NCBI GenBank assembly: GCA_002838185.1
Contig: CP017948.1
Span: forward strand, 620,001-684,000
From: Tenericutes bacterium MO-XQ
GTDB taxonomy: Bacteria > Bacillota_I > Bacilli_A > Acholeplasmatales > Acholeplasmataceae
Reading direction: 5' to 3'
Length of the DNA stretch: 64,000 nucleotides
Part shown: positions 1-9,038 of the stretch, piece after piece
How positions within the stretch are numbered: position 1 is the stretch's first letter
Layout: each line of letters begins with the position of its first letter
Notes under the pieces: model-generated
What the model was told of the DNA's origin: nothing
Databases searched by the model: none
Seen by the model: the letters and a program-made list of their open reading frames with translations, nothing else
Translations under genes and position numbers: made by a program

Positions 1-655
1 TTTCTTAAAAACAGTCTATGCAACATTATTATCACCAGCAATCATTTTTATCCTAGAAAGAACCGTACCTGCGGATTTCTTCATGAAATTTATGCATGAA
101 AGTCCTTATATGGTATCAGCCTTATTTGGTGCTTTATTTGTAGGTGTTGGGCTCGGTATGGTTATTAGAAATAATGCAACAACAGGTGGGATTGATATCA
201 TTCAAAACATGATGCATAAGTTTTTACATATCCCCTTTGCTTGGGCACTATATATCATTGATGGAACGATTATTACGATTGCATTATTTGTTGATTTTCA
301 AGCAGGACTATACGCATTTGGCGCAATGCTTTTAAGTGGTATTATCATTGACCGAATGTCATTAGAAGGTATTGCAGGATATACGGTATTCATATTAACG
401 GATAAAACCAAAGATATGCAAAACAAGATCTATGAAAAACTAGATCGAGGGATTACAAAAATTAAAGTGATTGGTGGTTATTCTAATTTAGAAAAAGAAA
501 TGATTGTTTGTACCATCGATAGATTACAGCTTTATACATTTAGACTAATTATTAAAGAGATAGATCCACAAGCATTTACGTTTGTAACAAGAACACACGA
601 AGCCACTGGTTATGGGTTCAGTAAGGGGAGTCAAACATGGGAACAAAAAGAATAG
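1..655 (+). CDS. YitT family membrane protein, 5' end outside window
   Basis: The reading frame is open from the first bases of the window, so the start lies upstream; the internal ATG at position 83 is not the real start. Hydrophobic segments are followed by a soluble C-terminal domain (about the last 85 residues) with the pattern of DUF2179, the usual architecture of YitT/DUF161 proteins. The motif RNNATTGGIDII is typical of the family. These are integral membrane proteins of unknown transport role. The gene overlaps the start of the next one by 19 bases, which suggests translational coupling. Confidence 0.85.
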   Translation, partial: FLKTVYATLLSPAIIFILERTVPADFFMKFMHESPYMVSALFGALFVGVGLGMVIRNNATTGGIDIIQNMMHKFLHIPFAWALYIIDGTIITIALFVDFQAGLYAFGAMLLSGIIIDRMSLEGIAGYTVFILTDKTKDMQNKIYEKLDRGITKIKVIGGYSNLEKEMIVCTIDRLQLYTFRLIIKEIDPQAFTFVTRTHEATGYGFSKGSQTWEQKE

Positions 656-2127
656 GTTGGATATTTTTATTAGGTGTATTATTAGCATTTTTTGCAGGAT
701 TTCAAGTTCAAACGTTTTTTGTAGATAATGAACCTGAACCGTTTGTAGATGTTTATACAGAAATTACTGAAGCACTTGATCGATATTATTTATATGATTT
801 AAGTGATGAAGAAAAAGATGCGGCTTTTATCGCGCAATTAGAAGCAATCGTTAGATCTTATGCTGAATCTAACGATGATCCATATACAAGATTATCAGCT
901 CAACCTGTCAATCTTGCTCCAACAAATGCTGAAAGCTATGTTGGTGTCGGCATCACTATTGAACAATTAGATGCTAAATTAAGAGTTTTAGAAGTGATAT
1001 ATGATGGACCAGCTTATCAAAAACTATATCCAAATGATATGATTGTTGGGATTATGCAAAACAGTGAAAAACTTTATTTTGATACACTTGATCCAAATAT
1101 ATTGCCTACCTCATATTTAGCAGGTAGTTTAGCAGAAACAAAAACATTGATTGTTGTTGATCCAGAAGGTGCTGAAAGATTAGTTGATATCACTTATGAA
1201 GAGATACCAACTCCTACAGCAAGTGCACAAACGATTAGCAGTGATATTGGATATATCAGAATCACTGAGTTCACTTCATACATCAAGGATGTTAGTGAAG
1301 GTACTGCTAAAGTATTTAATGATGAACTTAATGATTTAGAAAACAGTATCCTTTTAGATGAATCAGATACACTCATTATAGATTTAAGAAATAATCCTGG
1401 TGGCGCATTAACTGCGCTTCACAATGAAAATCAATCAGGATTAATTCCAGGGATAACACAACAACTGTTATTTAGAGATGTTGAAAGACCATTATTTTCA
1501 ATGATCAATCGTGCAAATATAAAAACGGATTATCTTGGTGGGTTAAGCCAACCAAAACCTTATGATATCAAAGTTTTAGTCAATGAGAATTCAGCATCAG
1601 CATCAGAAGTTTTAGCTGCTGCATTAAGTGTTAATGGTGGCTATGATTTATATGGAAACTACACATATGGTAAAGATGTTTATCAAAACACAACACTACT
1701 TACAACTATTAATACCACAAGTTACTATTTAACTTATACAGAAGGTAATTGGGTCTATGATGGTGAGAAAAAAGTAGGAGAATATCCATTAGATGTTAAC
1801 CTTGTAGAACAATCAGGATTTCATGCGATTGATTTCTTGTTTTATGAAGAAGAACTAGCACTTGATGATGTTAGCATATCATTAGTTGAGTTCCAACAAT
1901 TCTTAAACGCATATTTCGAACTAGAAGGAGCTTCTAAAATAAGAGAAGATGGGTATTTTGATCAACTTACAGAAGATTACATTTCAATGTTTCAAGTTGA
2001 ACAAAGTTTATCTGATACAAAAAAACTTGATTTAGAAACTGCACGACTTATGCATGATTTATTAAAAGTCTATCAAAATGATTTAACTGAAGATGTTCAA
2101 TTACAAACTGTTTTAGGGATGATTTAA
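637..2127 (+). CDS. S41 family C-terminal processing peptidase
   Basis: The 496-residue protein begins with a basic stretch and one hydrophobic segment (about residues 6-24), a signal anchor that places the enzyme outside the membrane. A PDZ-like region (about 100-180) precedes the tail-specific protease core. The nucleophile serine is in ENSASASEV near residue 317 and the general-base lysine in GKDVYQ near 345, matching the Ser-Lys dyad of CtpA/CtpB. The last 100 residues resemble a peptidoglycan-binding-like helical domain. It overlaps the YitT gene and is followed by recX after one base, so the three are probably one operon. Confidence 0.85.
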   Translation: MGTKRIGWIFLLGVLLAFFAGFQVQTFFVDNEPEPFVDVYTEITEALDRYYLYDLSDEEKDAAFIAQLEAIVRSYAESNDDPYTRLSAQPVNLAPTNAESYVGVGITIEQLDAKLRVLEVIYDGPAYQKLYPNDMIVGIMQNSEKLYFDTLDPNILPTSYLAGSLAETKTLIVVDPEGAERLVDITYEEIPTPTASAQTISSDIGYIRITEFTSYIKDVSEGTAKVFNDELNDLENSILLDESDTLIIDLRNNPGGALTALHNENQSGLIPGITQQLLFRDVERPLFSMINRANIKTDYLGGLSQPKPYDIKVLVNENSASASEVLAAALSVNGGYDLYGNYTYGKDVYQNTTLLTTINTTSYYLTYTEGNWVYDGEKKVGEYPLDVNLVEQSGFHAIDFLFYEEELALDDVSISLVEFQQFLNAYFELEGASKIREDGYFDQLTEDYISMFQVEQSLSDTKKLDLETARLMHDLLKVYQNDLTEDVQLQTVLGMI

Positions 2128-2128
2128 C

Positions 2129-2902
2129 ATGAAAACAGTAACTGATATTAAAAAATTAAAATCAGGATACAAAGTTACATTTAATGAAAGTAATATGGTT
2201 GATATCGAGTTAGATATTTATTTCAAATATCATTTAAAACCAGGTGAAACATTAGATGAAAAAACATATCAACAGATGATTGACGAAAATCATAAACTCT
2301 ATTATACAAATTTGGGTGTCACAAGATTAAAGAAGATGCAAACCTATCACGAACTAAAAACATATTTGGATGAAAAAGGGTGCCCCAAACATATTTTAAA
2401 TGAAGTGATGAAGTTATTTGTAGATCGAAGATATATCAATGATGTTGAGTATGTAAAAACATATATTGAACTTAAAAAATATCAAGAAGGACCCAATTTG
2501 ATTGCCTCTAAATTCGAGCAAAAAGGTATATCGAAAGATATAACATTAACTTATGTTTCAAAGATCAATCAAAGTGAGATCTTAAATGATTTAATCCCTA
2601 AGAAACTCAATAGTTTTAAACATAAAACGAAAAAACAGGCACTACAATCTACTAAAGTTTATTTCATGTCTAAAGGTTATGATCGAGAGATTATTGAACC
2701 AATCATCTTCAAACATGCCCATCAATATCAAGGTGATGATCAAGCACTTTTATCGAAAACATTTGATAAACTATACAATACCTATAAAGATAAGAAACAA
2801 GGGTATGAATTAAAGACATTACTGAAACAAAAATTATATCAAAAAGGCTTTAGTTTTGAGGATATCGAAAACATTTTTATAGATAAAGACGTTCTATCAT
2901 GA
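2129..2902 (+). CDS. recX: Regulatory protein RecX
   Basis: The 257-residue protein has the repeated three-helix layout of RecX, including the segment RLKKMQTYHELKTYL and the VDRRYINDVEYVKTYIE region, and a long C-terminal part as in Firmicute RecX. RecX limits RecA filament activity. The start follows the protease stop by one base, so it is probably translationally coupled. Its stop codon is TGA and lies inside the downstream terminator stem. Confidence 0.85.
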   Translation: MKTVTDIKKLKSGYKVTFNESNMVDIELDIYFKYHLKPGETLDEKTYQQMIDENHKLYYTNLGVTRLKKMQTYHELKTYLDEKGCPKHILNEVMKLFVDRRYINDVEYVKTYIELKKYQEGPNLIASKFEQKGISKDITLTYVSKINQSEILNDLIPKKLNSFKHKTKKQALQSTKVYFMSKGYDREIIEPIIFKHAHQYQGDDQALLSKTFDKLYNTYKDKKQGYELKTLLKQKLYQKGFSFEDIENIFIDKDVLS

Positions 2903-2926
2903 TAAAATCATGGTAGAACTTTTTTT
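2891..2926 (+). terminator. Rho-independent terminator after recX
   Basis: An inverted repeat (GTTCTATCATGA with TCATGGTAGAAC, four-base loop) is followed by seven T residues. The stem begins inside the last codons of recX, and the T-run ends at the next possible start codon. Confidence 0.85.
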
Positions 2927-2944
2927 ATGAAAGGTGTGTATGAT

Positions 2945-4414
2945 ATGATTTTATGGAAAAATGGAATTTTGCATACATTAGAAAATGAACATGATGTTCA
3001 TTATCAAATGGCAACTGATCAAGGACATATCATTGGCTTTGATGAAGAAATAGAAAATCTAACATATGAAAAAGTAGTTGATTTAGAAGGGCATCATTTA
3101 TATCCAGGATTTGTTGATGCACATCTACATATTGTTGGTTATGGTCAAAAACTATCAAAAAAAGATTTATCATCAATGAGACAAAAAGATGATATTTTAG
3201 CATTCATCAAAACCCATGTAGGACAAGGATTCACTTTTTATGAAGGGTATTTTGATCAAGGTATAACAAAAGATGAACTTGATCAAATCTCAAACGAAAA
3301 ACCAATTATATTAAAACATAATGATTACCATTCATTAACGGTCAATAGTGTCGTCTTAAAACATGTAAACTTAACTTCTGATTCTGGATTTTTAACAGAA
3401 GAAGATGCACAAAAAGTCAATAAAACCTATGAAGTTTATGATCATGAACACATTAAAAAAATGATTAAGCATTCGATTTCATCACTTCAATCTTTTGGAG
3501 TTACAGGTGGTCATTCAGATGATTTATATTATTTTAATGGCTATCATGATACGTTAACGGCATTTTTAGAAGTTTTAGAAGAAAAACCGTTTAGAACACA
3601 TCTACTCATGCACCATAAGATCATTGAAGACTATAAGGCTTCTAAGCATCCATTTTTAGATCAAAACAAATATCTTCAACTCGGTGCAGTTAAAATCTTT
3701 TACGATGGCACATTTTCATCAAAGACGGCTTTGTTAAAAGATCATTATAAAGGTTTATCCCATCAAGGTATTCGTATATTTGAAAAAGATGAACTGATTG
3801 AGTTGGTTAAAAAAATTAGATCATATGAGCTACCTTTAGCCATTCATGTGATTGGTGATTTAGGGTTAAAAGAAGTTGTTGAACTTCTTAAAGCTTATCC
3901 TCCAAAAAAAGGATTACATGACCGTATCATTCATGCGTCTTTAGCTGATCTAAAAACTATAGAAATGATGGAAGATATGCCAATCATTTTAGATGTACAG
4001 CCACAGTTTATTTCTAGTGATTTACCACATATTTTATCACTATTTTCAAAAGAGCTAGCATTCATTTATCCATTTAAGACTTATATGAAACACAATCTGA
4101 TTTTATGTGGTTCAAGTGATGCACCTGTTGAAATACCTAATCCATTATTTGGTATGCATCAACTAGTTTTTAGAAAAAAAGATGGTGTGGTTTATCAACA
4201 AGAAGAATGCATATCAAGATTTAACGCATTAAAGCTTTATACGACATATGCAAATGTACCAACGTATAAAACCAATAGAGGTCTCTTAAAAAAAGGATTT
4301 ATCGCAGATTTTACGGTATTAAGTGAAGATGTTTTAACCATGGATGAATCATCATTTTTCAAAGATTTAGTGAAAATGACGATTATTGATGAACAGATTG
4401 TGCATCACGCTTGA
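2945..4414 (+). CDS. Amidohydrolase family protein, YtcJ-like
   Basis: The protein of about 489 residues carries the metal-binding motif GFVDAHLHI near the N-terminus, a conserved Lys/His region in the middle (AIHVIGDLG), and SSDAPVE near the C-terminus. This is the amidohydrolase 3 (YtcJ/NfdA-like) arrangement; the substrate is unknown. An ATG at 2927 is in frame, but it overlaps the upstream terminator, whereas AAAGGTG at 2930-2936 is well spaced for the ATG at 2945, so I prefer 2945. The stop is TGA, evidence for the standard code. Confidence 0.8.
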   Translation: MILWKNGILHTLENEHDVHYQMATDQGHIIGFDEEIENLTYEKVVDLEGHHLYPGFVDAHLHIVGYGQKLSKKDLSSMRQKDDILAFIKTHVGQGFTFYEGYFDQGITKDELDQISNEKPIILKHNDYHSLTVNSVVLKHVNLTSDSGFLTEEDAQKVNKTYEVYDHEHIKKMIKHSISSLQSFGVTGGHSDDLYYFNGYHDTLTAFLEVLEEKPFRTHLLMHHKIIEDYKASKHPFLDQNKYLQLGAVKIFYDGTFSSKTALLKDHYKGLSHQGIRIFEKDELIELVKKIRSYELPLAIHVIGDLGLKEVVELLKAYPPKKGLHDRIIHASLADLKTIEMMEDMPIILDVQPQFISSDLPHILSLFSKELAFIYPFKTYMKHNLILCGSSDAPVEIPNPLFGMHQLVFRKKDGVVYQQEECISRFNALKLYTTYANVPTYKTNRGLLKKGFIADFTVLSEDVLTMDESSFFKDLVKMTIIDEQIVHHA

Positions 4415-4462
4415 GAAACGATAGATATACTGTTAAAATATGCTTGTTAAGGGGTTGAAGTT

Positions 4463-5122
4463 ATGAAATTAGAATTTTGGTTAGACTATCTGTGTCCCAA
4501 GTGTTATTTACAACATCAAACGATTGAATATTTAATCAAGCATTATGATATTCATGATTTAGAAATCATCTATCGTAGCTATGAAATGGTGATGGCTGAT
4601 GAGTTTGATTCAAATACAACATATGTAGATTTTATTGCAGAATATAAGCATATGTGCAAAGATGAAGCGAAGACATTTCTAGATAAAAATCATATAGATA
4701 TAAGTTTATTTAAAATTCACGATGTGCATCGTATGGCACACTTAGCTAAAAAACATAAACGATCAAGAATCTATAACCAATTGGTTTTTAAAGCAATCTA
4801 TGAAGATCATCTAGATTTAAGCGAACAAGACATCTTAAAATCGATTAGTTTAGAAGCAGGATTAAACGAAAAAGATATCGATGAGGTCTTATCATCAAAT
4901 CTTTATGATTCTCAAGTTATTTCTAATCGTGAGAATGCACAGTTAAAAGGTATCTATGAACTTCCATTTTTAAGAATTAATGGTGAGATAAAACTCAAAG
5001 GATTACAAAGCGAACATGACTTAATTAATGCCCTTAATCAATCCTTTATTTCTGTAGGTCAAACAGAGTTTTGTGAAGGCGAAAACTGTGTTCGAAAGAA
5101 GAGAAATCCTAACCGTAACTAA
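4463..5122 (+). CDS. DsbA family thioredoxin-fold oxidoreductase (FrnE-like)
   Basis: The 219-residue protein starts with LEFWLDYLCPKCYLQ, placing a CPKC redox site directly after the first strand, and has the cis-proline context ELPFLRING near residue 170. The helical insert between them is typical of the FrnE/DsbA-like cytosolic family. There is no signal peptide. A second cysteine pair (FCEGENC) lies in a short C-terminal tail. The substrate is unknown. It probably has its own transcription unit, since gaps flank it on both sides. Confidence 0.8.
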   Translation: MKLEFWLDYLCPKCYLQHQTIEYLIKHYDIHDLEIIYRSYEMVMADEFDSNTTYVDFIAEYKHMCKDEAKTFLDKNHIDISLFKIHDVHRMAHLAKKHKRSRIYNQLVFKAIYEDHLDLSEQDILKSISLEAGLNEKDIDEVLSSNLYDSQVISNRENAQLKGIYELPFLRINGEIKLKGLQSEHDLINALNQSFISVGQTEFCEGENCVRKKRNPNRN

Positions 5123-5138
5123 AAATAATAAGAAATAA

Positions 5139-5165
5139 GTCCAATTACTGGATTTTTTTCTTTTT
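5139..5165 (+). terminator. Weak hairpin with T-run
   Basis: A short stem (TCCA/TGGA) is followed by a long T-rich tract. The stem is short, so it is only a likely terminator for the DsbA-like gene. Confidence 0.45.
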
Positions 5166-5247
5166 TTGGGCATAATTTGCCATTTATATAGCAATTTTCT
5201 AACTTATATGATATAGTTAGTAAGGTTAAAAAGAATTGAGGAAAAAA

Positions 5248-6933
5248 ATGAATAAATTATTTAACGAATTACCAATTTTAAATGAAACAAAAGAAGCGAT
5301 CAAAGCGCTAGGGTTAGTTGAAACGACAGACATTCAACATCATACAATCAATCATCTATTAGAGAAAAAAGATTTAATCGGACAAGCTCAAACAGGAACA
5401 GGGAAAACATTCGCGTTTGCGATTCCTATGCTTGAACACATCAATCCGAATTCAAATGTGATTCAAGGATTAGTGATCTGTCCAACAAGAGAGTTAACTT
5501 TACAAGTTTATAAAGAATTTATAAAGCTTGTCAAATTTAATAAAAACATCAGAGTGACATCTATTTATGGTGGAGAGTCTTATCAAAAACAATTTAAGGC
5601 ACTACAAAACCATCCACATATTGTTGTAGCAACTCCAGGTAGAGCAATTGATCACTTAGAAAGAAAAACCATGGACTTATCTCATCTTGAGATGCTTGTC
5701 ATGGATGAAGCTGATGAAATGCTTAAAATGGGATTTCAAGAAGATCTTGAAAAACTATTAAAAGACACACCACAAGAAAGACAAACTGCTTTATTTTCAG
5801 CAACTATGCCTGATTTTATTAAAAAAGTTGCGCAAAAGTATCAAAGAAATCCTGAAATTGTTGTGATTAAAACAAAGGCATTAACTGTAGATAAAATTGA
5901 TCAATACTACTACATGATTAAAAAAACTGATCGTGATCAATTATTATTAAGAGTTTTAGACTTTTTCCATCCACAGTCAGCAATTATCTTTGCGAATACT
6001 AAAAAGGATGTAGACCATGTTGCAGCATACTTACAAAAATTCAATTACGAAGCTGATGCACTTCATGGAGATTTAAAACAAAATCAAAGAGATTATGTGA
6101 TGAATAAGTTTAGATCACGTAAACTTACATTATTGGTTGCAACCGATGTCGCAGCACGTGGACTTGATGTCTCACATGTTGATATCGTCATCAACTATGA
6201 ATTACCATTTGAAGATGAAGTTTATGTACACCGTATTGGTCGTACAGGTAGAGCCGGTGAATCTGGAACTTCAATCTCATTTGTTTACCCTTCAATGAGA
6301 GGTAAGCTCATGCTTATTGAAAAATTCATTAAGAGTAAAATGCAAGAGTTAGAGATTCCAACGATCTTAGAAATCACTCAAAAGCAAGATGATAAATTAT
6401 TTAATGACATTAAACATTACATTGATGTTAAAGAAAAAAATTATACAGAGCTTATTGACCGATTGGTTAAACAAGGATATGATGTTGATGATATCATCTC
6501 AGCACTTATTGAAAAATTATCTGTTAAGATTAAACCTTATGAAGATATTTCAAAACCAAGAACTAGACAAGAGTCATTTAGTCAAAAATCTTCAAGAGGA
6601 GATAGACAAGGCAGAAGAAGTGATCGCTCTGGAAGAAGTAATGATCGTTCTGGAAAAAGCAATGATCGTTCAAATAGTTCAAGAAATAGTGGACCATCAA
6701 ATCTCATTTTAGTCGATATGAATATCGGTAAGCAAGATGGATTAAGAGCACCACATATGCTTGATTATTTTAAGAAAAATGCAGACATGTATCCGAAAAA
6801 TATTGGAGACATCAATATCTATGATAATCATACAACTTTTGAAATCAACGCAAAAGCTGTAAAAAGGCTTGACCAACTCGACAACAAAATATTTAAAGGA
6901 CGTCAATTAAAGTTTAAGATAACTAAGAAATAA
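5248..6933 (+). CDS. DEAD-box ATP-dependent RNA helicase (CshA/DeaD type)
   Basis: All core motifs are present in order: the Q motif region near the N-terminus, AQTGTGKT (about 46), PTREL, TPGR, DEAD (about 152), SAT, and the second-domain motifs ARGLD and HRIGRTGRAG. A low-complexity linker rich in Arg, Ser and Asp (SGRSNDRSGKSNDRS) leads to a C-terminal domain like the DbpA/DeaD RNA-binding module. It likely remodels structured RNA in ribosome assembly or mRNA decay. A TTG at 5236 is in frame, but GAGGA in front of ATG 5248 makes 5248 the better start. Confidence 0.9.
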   Translation: MNKLFNELPILNETKEAIKALGLVETTDIQHHTINHLLEKKDLIGQAQTGTGKTFAFAIPMLEHINPNSNVIQGLVICPTRELTLQVYKEFIKLVKFNKNIRVTSIYGGESYQKQFKALQNHPHIVVATPGRAIDHLERKTMDLSHLEMLVMDEADEMLKMGFQEDLEKLLKDTPQERQTALFSATMPDFIKKVAQKYQRNPEIVVIKTKALTVDKIDQYYYMIKKTDRDQLLLRVLDFFHPQSAIIFANTKKDVDHVAAYLQKFNYEADALHGDLKQNQRDYVMNKFRSRKLTLLVATDVAARGLDVSHVDIVINYELPFEDEVYVHRIGRTGRAGESGTSISFVYPSMRGKLMLIEKFIKSKMQELEIPTILEITQKQDDKLFNDIKHYIDVKEKNYTELIDRLVKQGYDVDDIISALIEKLSVKIKPYEDISKPRTRQESFSQKSSRGDRQGRRSDRSGRSNDRSGKSNDRSNSSRNSGPSNLILVDMNIGKQDGLRAPHMLDYFKKNADMYPKNIGDINIYDNHTTFEINAKAVKRLDQLDNKIFKGRQLKFKITKK

Positions 6934-6949
6934 ATGTCCAAAACATAGA

Positions 6950-7000
6950 AAATATGAAGATTTCATGATACAATAAGTATGGAAATTCATATTTTTTTAT
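6950..7000 (+). terminator. Possible terminator between helicase and jetA
   Basis: AATATGAA and TTCATATT can pair across a loop of about 30 bases, followed by a T-run. The sequence TACAAT in the loop could also be a -10 box for the jet operon, so the region may combine both roles. Confidence 0.35.
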
Positions 7001-7021
7001 TTATATTAAAGGAGGATTTAC

Positions 7022-8398
7022 ATGGCACATCTGTTTGACCGCATGCATGAAAACTTTTTTAGTGTGCTTTCCTCTCCAAATAGAAATACATACATCGATT
7101 GTATATTCATCATTTATAACGCGATTGATACGATTGAAGATGCTTTTCAAGGGGACAGAGATTACATCGTTTCAAAGTTAGTTGATTATTTTGATGATCA
7201 ACAAACTGATGATTTTGAAGATATAGAAGAAAATGAACAAACGAGTACATCCAGACAAAAAGCTTTACATGTGATTAATGTATTAAAAAAGAATGGATGG
7301 ATAGGGGAAGAAGAACTCGGTGATTATAAAACATCATTAAATTTATTTGATTATTCCATTCAAGTGATTGATGTATTATACCGAATTAAAAATAATCAAC
7401 AAAACGAATATACTGGTGAAATTTATACCGTGTATTCTCTTTTGTCTAACTTTTCAATTGAAGAAGGTATTGGTGTTTTAGAACAAGCATACCTAAAAAC
7501 CAATGATATCATTAGAAAACTTAAAGCTTTAAAAGCCAATATTTATAGATATTATTATGACATCACAAAAAAACATTCGAGAAAAGATTTACCTTTACTT
7601 TTAGAAAAATTATTAGTTGAGTATAAACAAAACTTTTTTGACTCATTATATTATAATTTAAAGACTACTGACAGTTTATCAAGATATAAAAGAGGTATTT
7701 TAGAATCAATCAATCGTATTCAAAATGATGCGGATTTAATGGATGATTTAGCTAAAAATGTCATTCGTCTAAAACGTATTGAAGATTATAACGAAGCATT
7801 TTTATATATCGAAGATAGATTAAGATTTGTGACAGATAGTTTTACTGCATTAGAACACTTAATTTTAGCAATCGATAGGAAAAATGAACAATACATCACT
7901 GCAGCAGCTTCAAAAATCTTATTTTTCACCAATCAGTCAGATGATATTGAAGGTATTTTCAACCGCTTATTTAGAATCGTCTTAAATCAAAAGGATATTG
8001 ATTTAAATCAATTATTCAATATAGCACAAATTAGAAACCTTGACACTGATTCACTATATAACCCAAGACGTGCAAGAATCAAAGCTGAACCAGAAGAAAT
8101 TACGTTTGATGATAGTCTGATTACTGAGGACTATCGACAAGAAAAAATTAAGGCATTACTCAAAAATAATATTTACGGTAAAAAAGAAATTGATTTATAT
8201 GTGAAATCATTACTTAATGACCAAAAACAAATTGAAGCCAAAGACATTATCTTAGATACACAAGAGGATTATGTGAAATTGATTTTGATTTTCTTATATT
8301 CAAAATCCGTTGGTATGCATTATGATGTTGTCTTGTTAAAAGACAAATGCAAAAACAATTTTGTTACATTCCAAAATTTTATGATTAAGGGAGCTTAA
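7022..8398 (+). CDS. jetA: JetA/MksF-like subunit of a MukBEF-like condensin
   Basis: The 458-residue, mainly helical acidic protein begins MAHLFDRMHENFFSVLSSPN, a pattern I recognise from the JetA (DUF5716) family, the kleisin-like subunit of Wadjet/Mks complexes. It is directly followed by JetB and JetC homologues in the canonical order. A strong Shine-Dalgarno (AAAGGAGG) precedes the ATG. By family knowledge, the complex extrudes DNA loops. With JetD it cleaves circular plasmids; without it the role may be chromosome organisation. Confidence 0.75.
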   Translation: MAHLFDRMHENFFSVLSSPNRNTYIDCIFIIYNAIDTIEDAFQGDRDYIVSKLVDYFDDQQTDDFEDIEENEQTSTSRQKALHVINVLKKNGWIGEEELGDYKTSLNLFDYSIQVIDVLYRIKNNQQNEYTGEIYTVYSLLSNFSIEEGIGVLEQAYLKTNDIIRKLKALKANIYRYYYDITKKHSRKDLPLLLEKLLVEYKQNFFDSLYYNLKTTDSLSRYKRGILESINRIQNDADLMDDLAKNVIRLKRIEDYNEAFLYIEDRLRFVTDSFTALEHLILAIDRKNEQYITAAASKILFFTNQSDDIEGIFNRLFRIVLNQKDIDLNQLFNIAQIRNLDTDSLYNPRRARIKAEPEEITFDDSLITEDYRQEKIKALLKNNIYGKKEIDLYVKSLLNDQKQIEAKDIILDTQEDYVKLILIFLYSKSVGMHYDVVLLKDKCKNNFVTFQNFMIKGA

Positions 8399-8399
8399 G

Positions 8400-9038
8400 A
8401 TGAATAAAACAGCAGCTATTAAACAATTAAATGATCAATACTTAAACCTTAAAGAAGGTGAAAAGAATAACGTATCAAGAATCGTTAACAAACTTCTTCA
8501 AGTGAACTTTATCACTAAAAGAAAACCAGCTGATGCGAACGACTATAGATTCATCTTAGCGTTTAAAGAAGTTTTTGATGCTTTTTTCACTTTAGCAGAT
8601 TTCACTTTAAATATTCATCGTGATGATGAAGTCGTTTATATTTCTAACGATCAATTATTTAATCATATGAGACTTAGAAAAACTGAAAGTATTATGCTTT
8701 TAATTTTAAGGATCTTATTTCAAAGAAAAAAAGATTACATCACATTAGATGATGATGTTGAAATCTTTTTACATGAAATTCATAGTGAACTTACTAGAAT
8801 CGGGTATTTAGATCATAAAAGAATTACTAAAGATCGTTTAAAACCAGCACTCGTTTTTCTTAGAAACTACAATATGATTGATTATATCGATCGTGGATTA
8901 AACGATGATGCAAGAATTAAAATATATCCTACTATTCTTTATGTAACCAATCTTGATTCCATTAAAGAAGTTGTAGATAGACTCGATGAATATACGGAAG
9001 GAGACACATCTGATTATGAAGAAACTGACGAAGATTAA
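8400..9038 (+). CDS. jetB: JetB/MksE-like subunit (DUF4194)
   Basis: The 212-residue protein contains winged-helix-like segments (LFNHMRLRKTESIMLLIL, then LTRIGYLDHKRITKDRLKPAL) as in the DUF4194/JetB family, the KITE-type subunit of the condensin. It starts one base after the jetA stop and its last 23 bases overlap jetC, so the three products are translationally coupled, as expected for a stoichiometric complex. The C-terminus is strongly acidic. Confidence 0.75.
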   Translation: MNKTAAIKQLNDQYLNLKEGEKNNVSRIVNKLLQVNFITKRKPADANDYRFILAFKEVFDAFFTLADFTLNIHRDDEVVYISNDQLFNHMRLRKTESIMLLILRILFQRKKDYITLDDDVEIFLHEIHSELTRIGYLDHKRITKDRLKPALVFLRNYNMIDYIDRGLNDDARIKIYPTILYVTNLDSIKEVVDRLDEYTEGDTSDYEETDED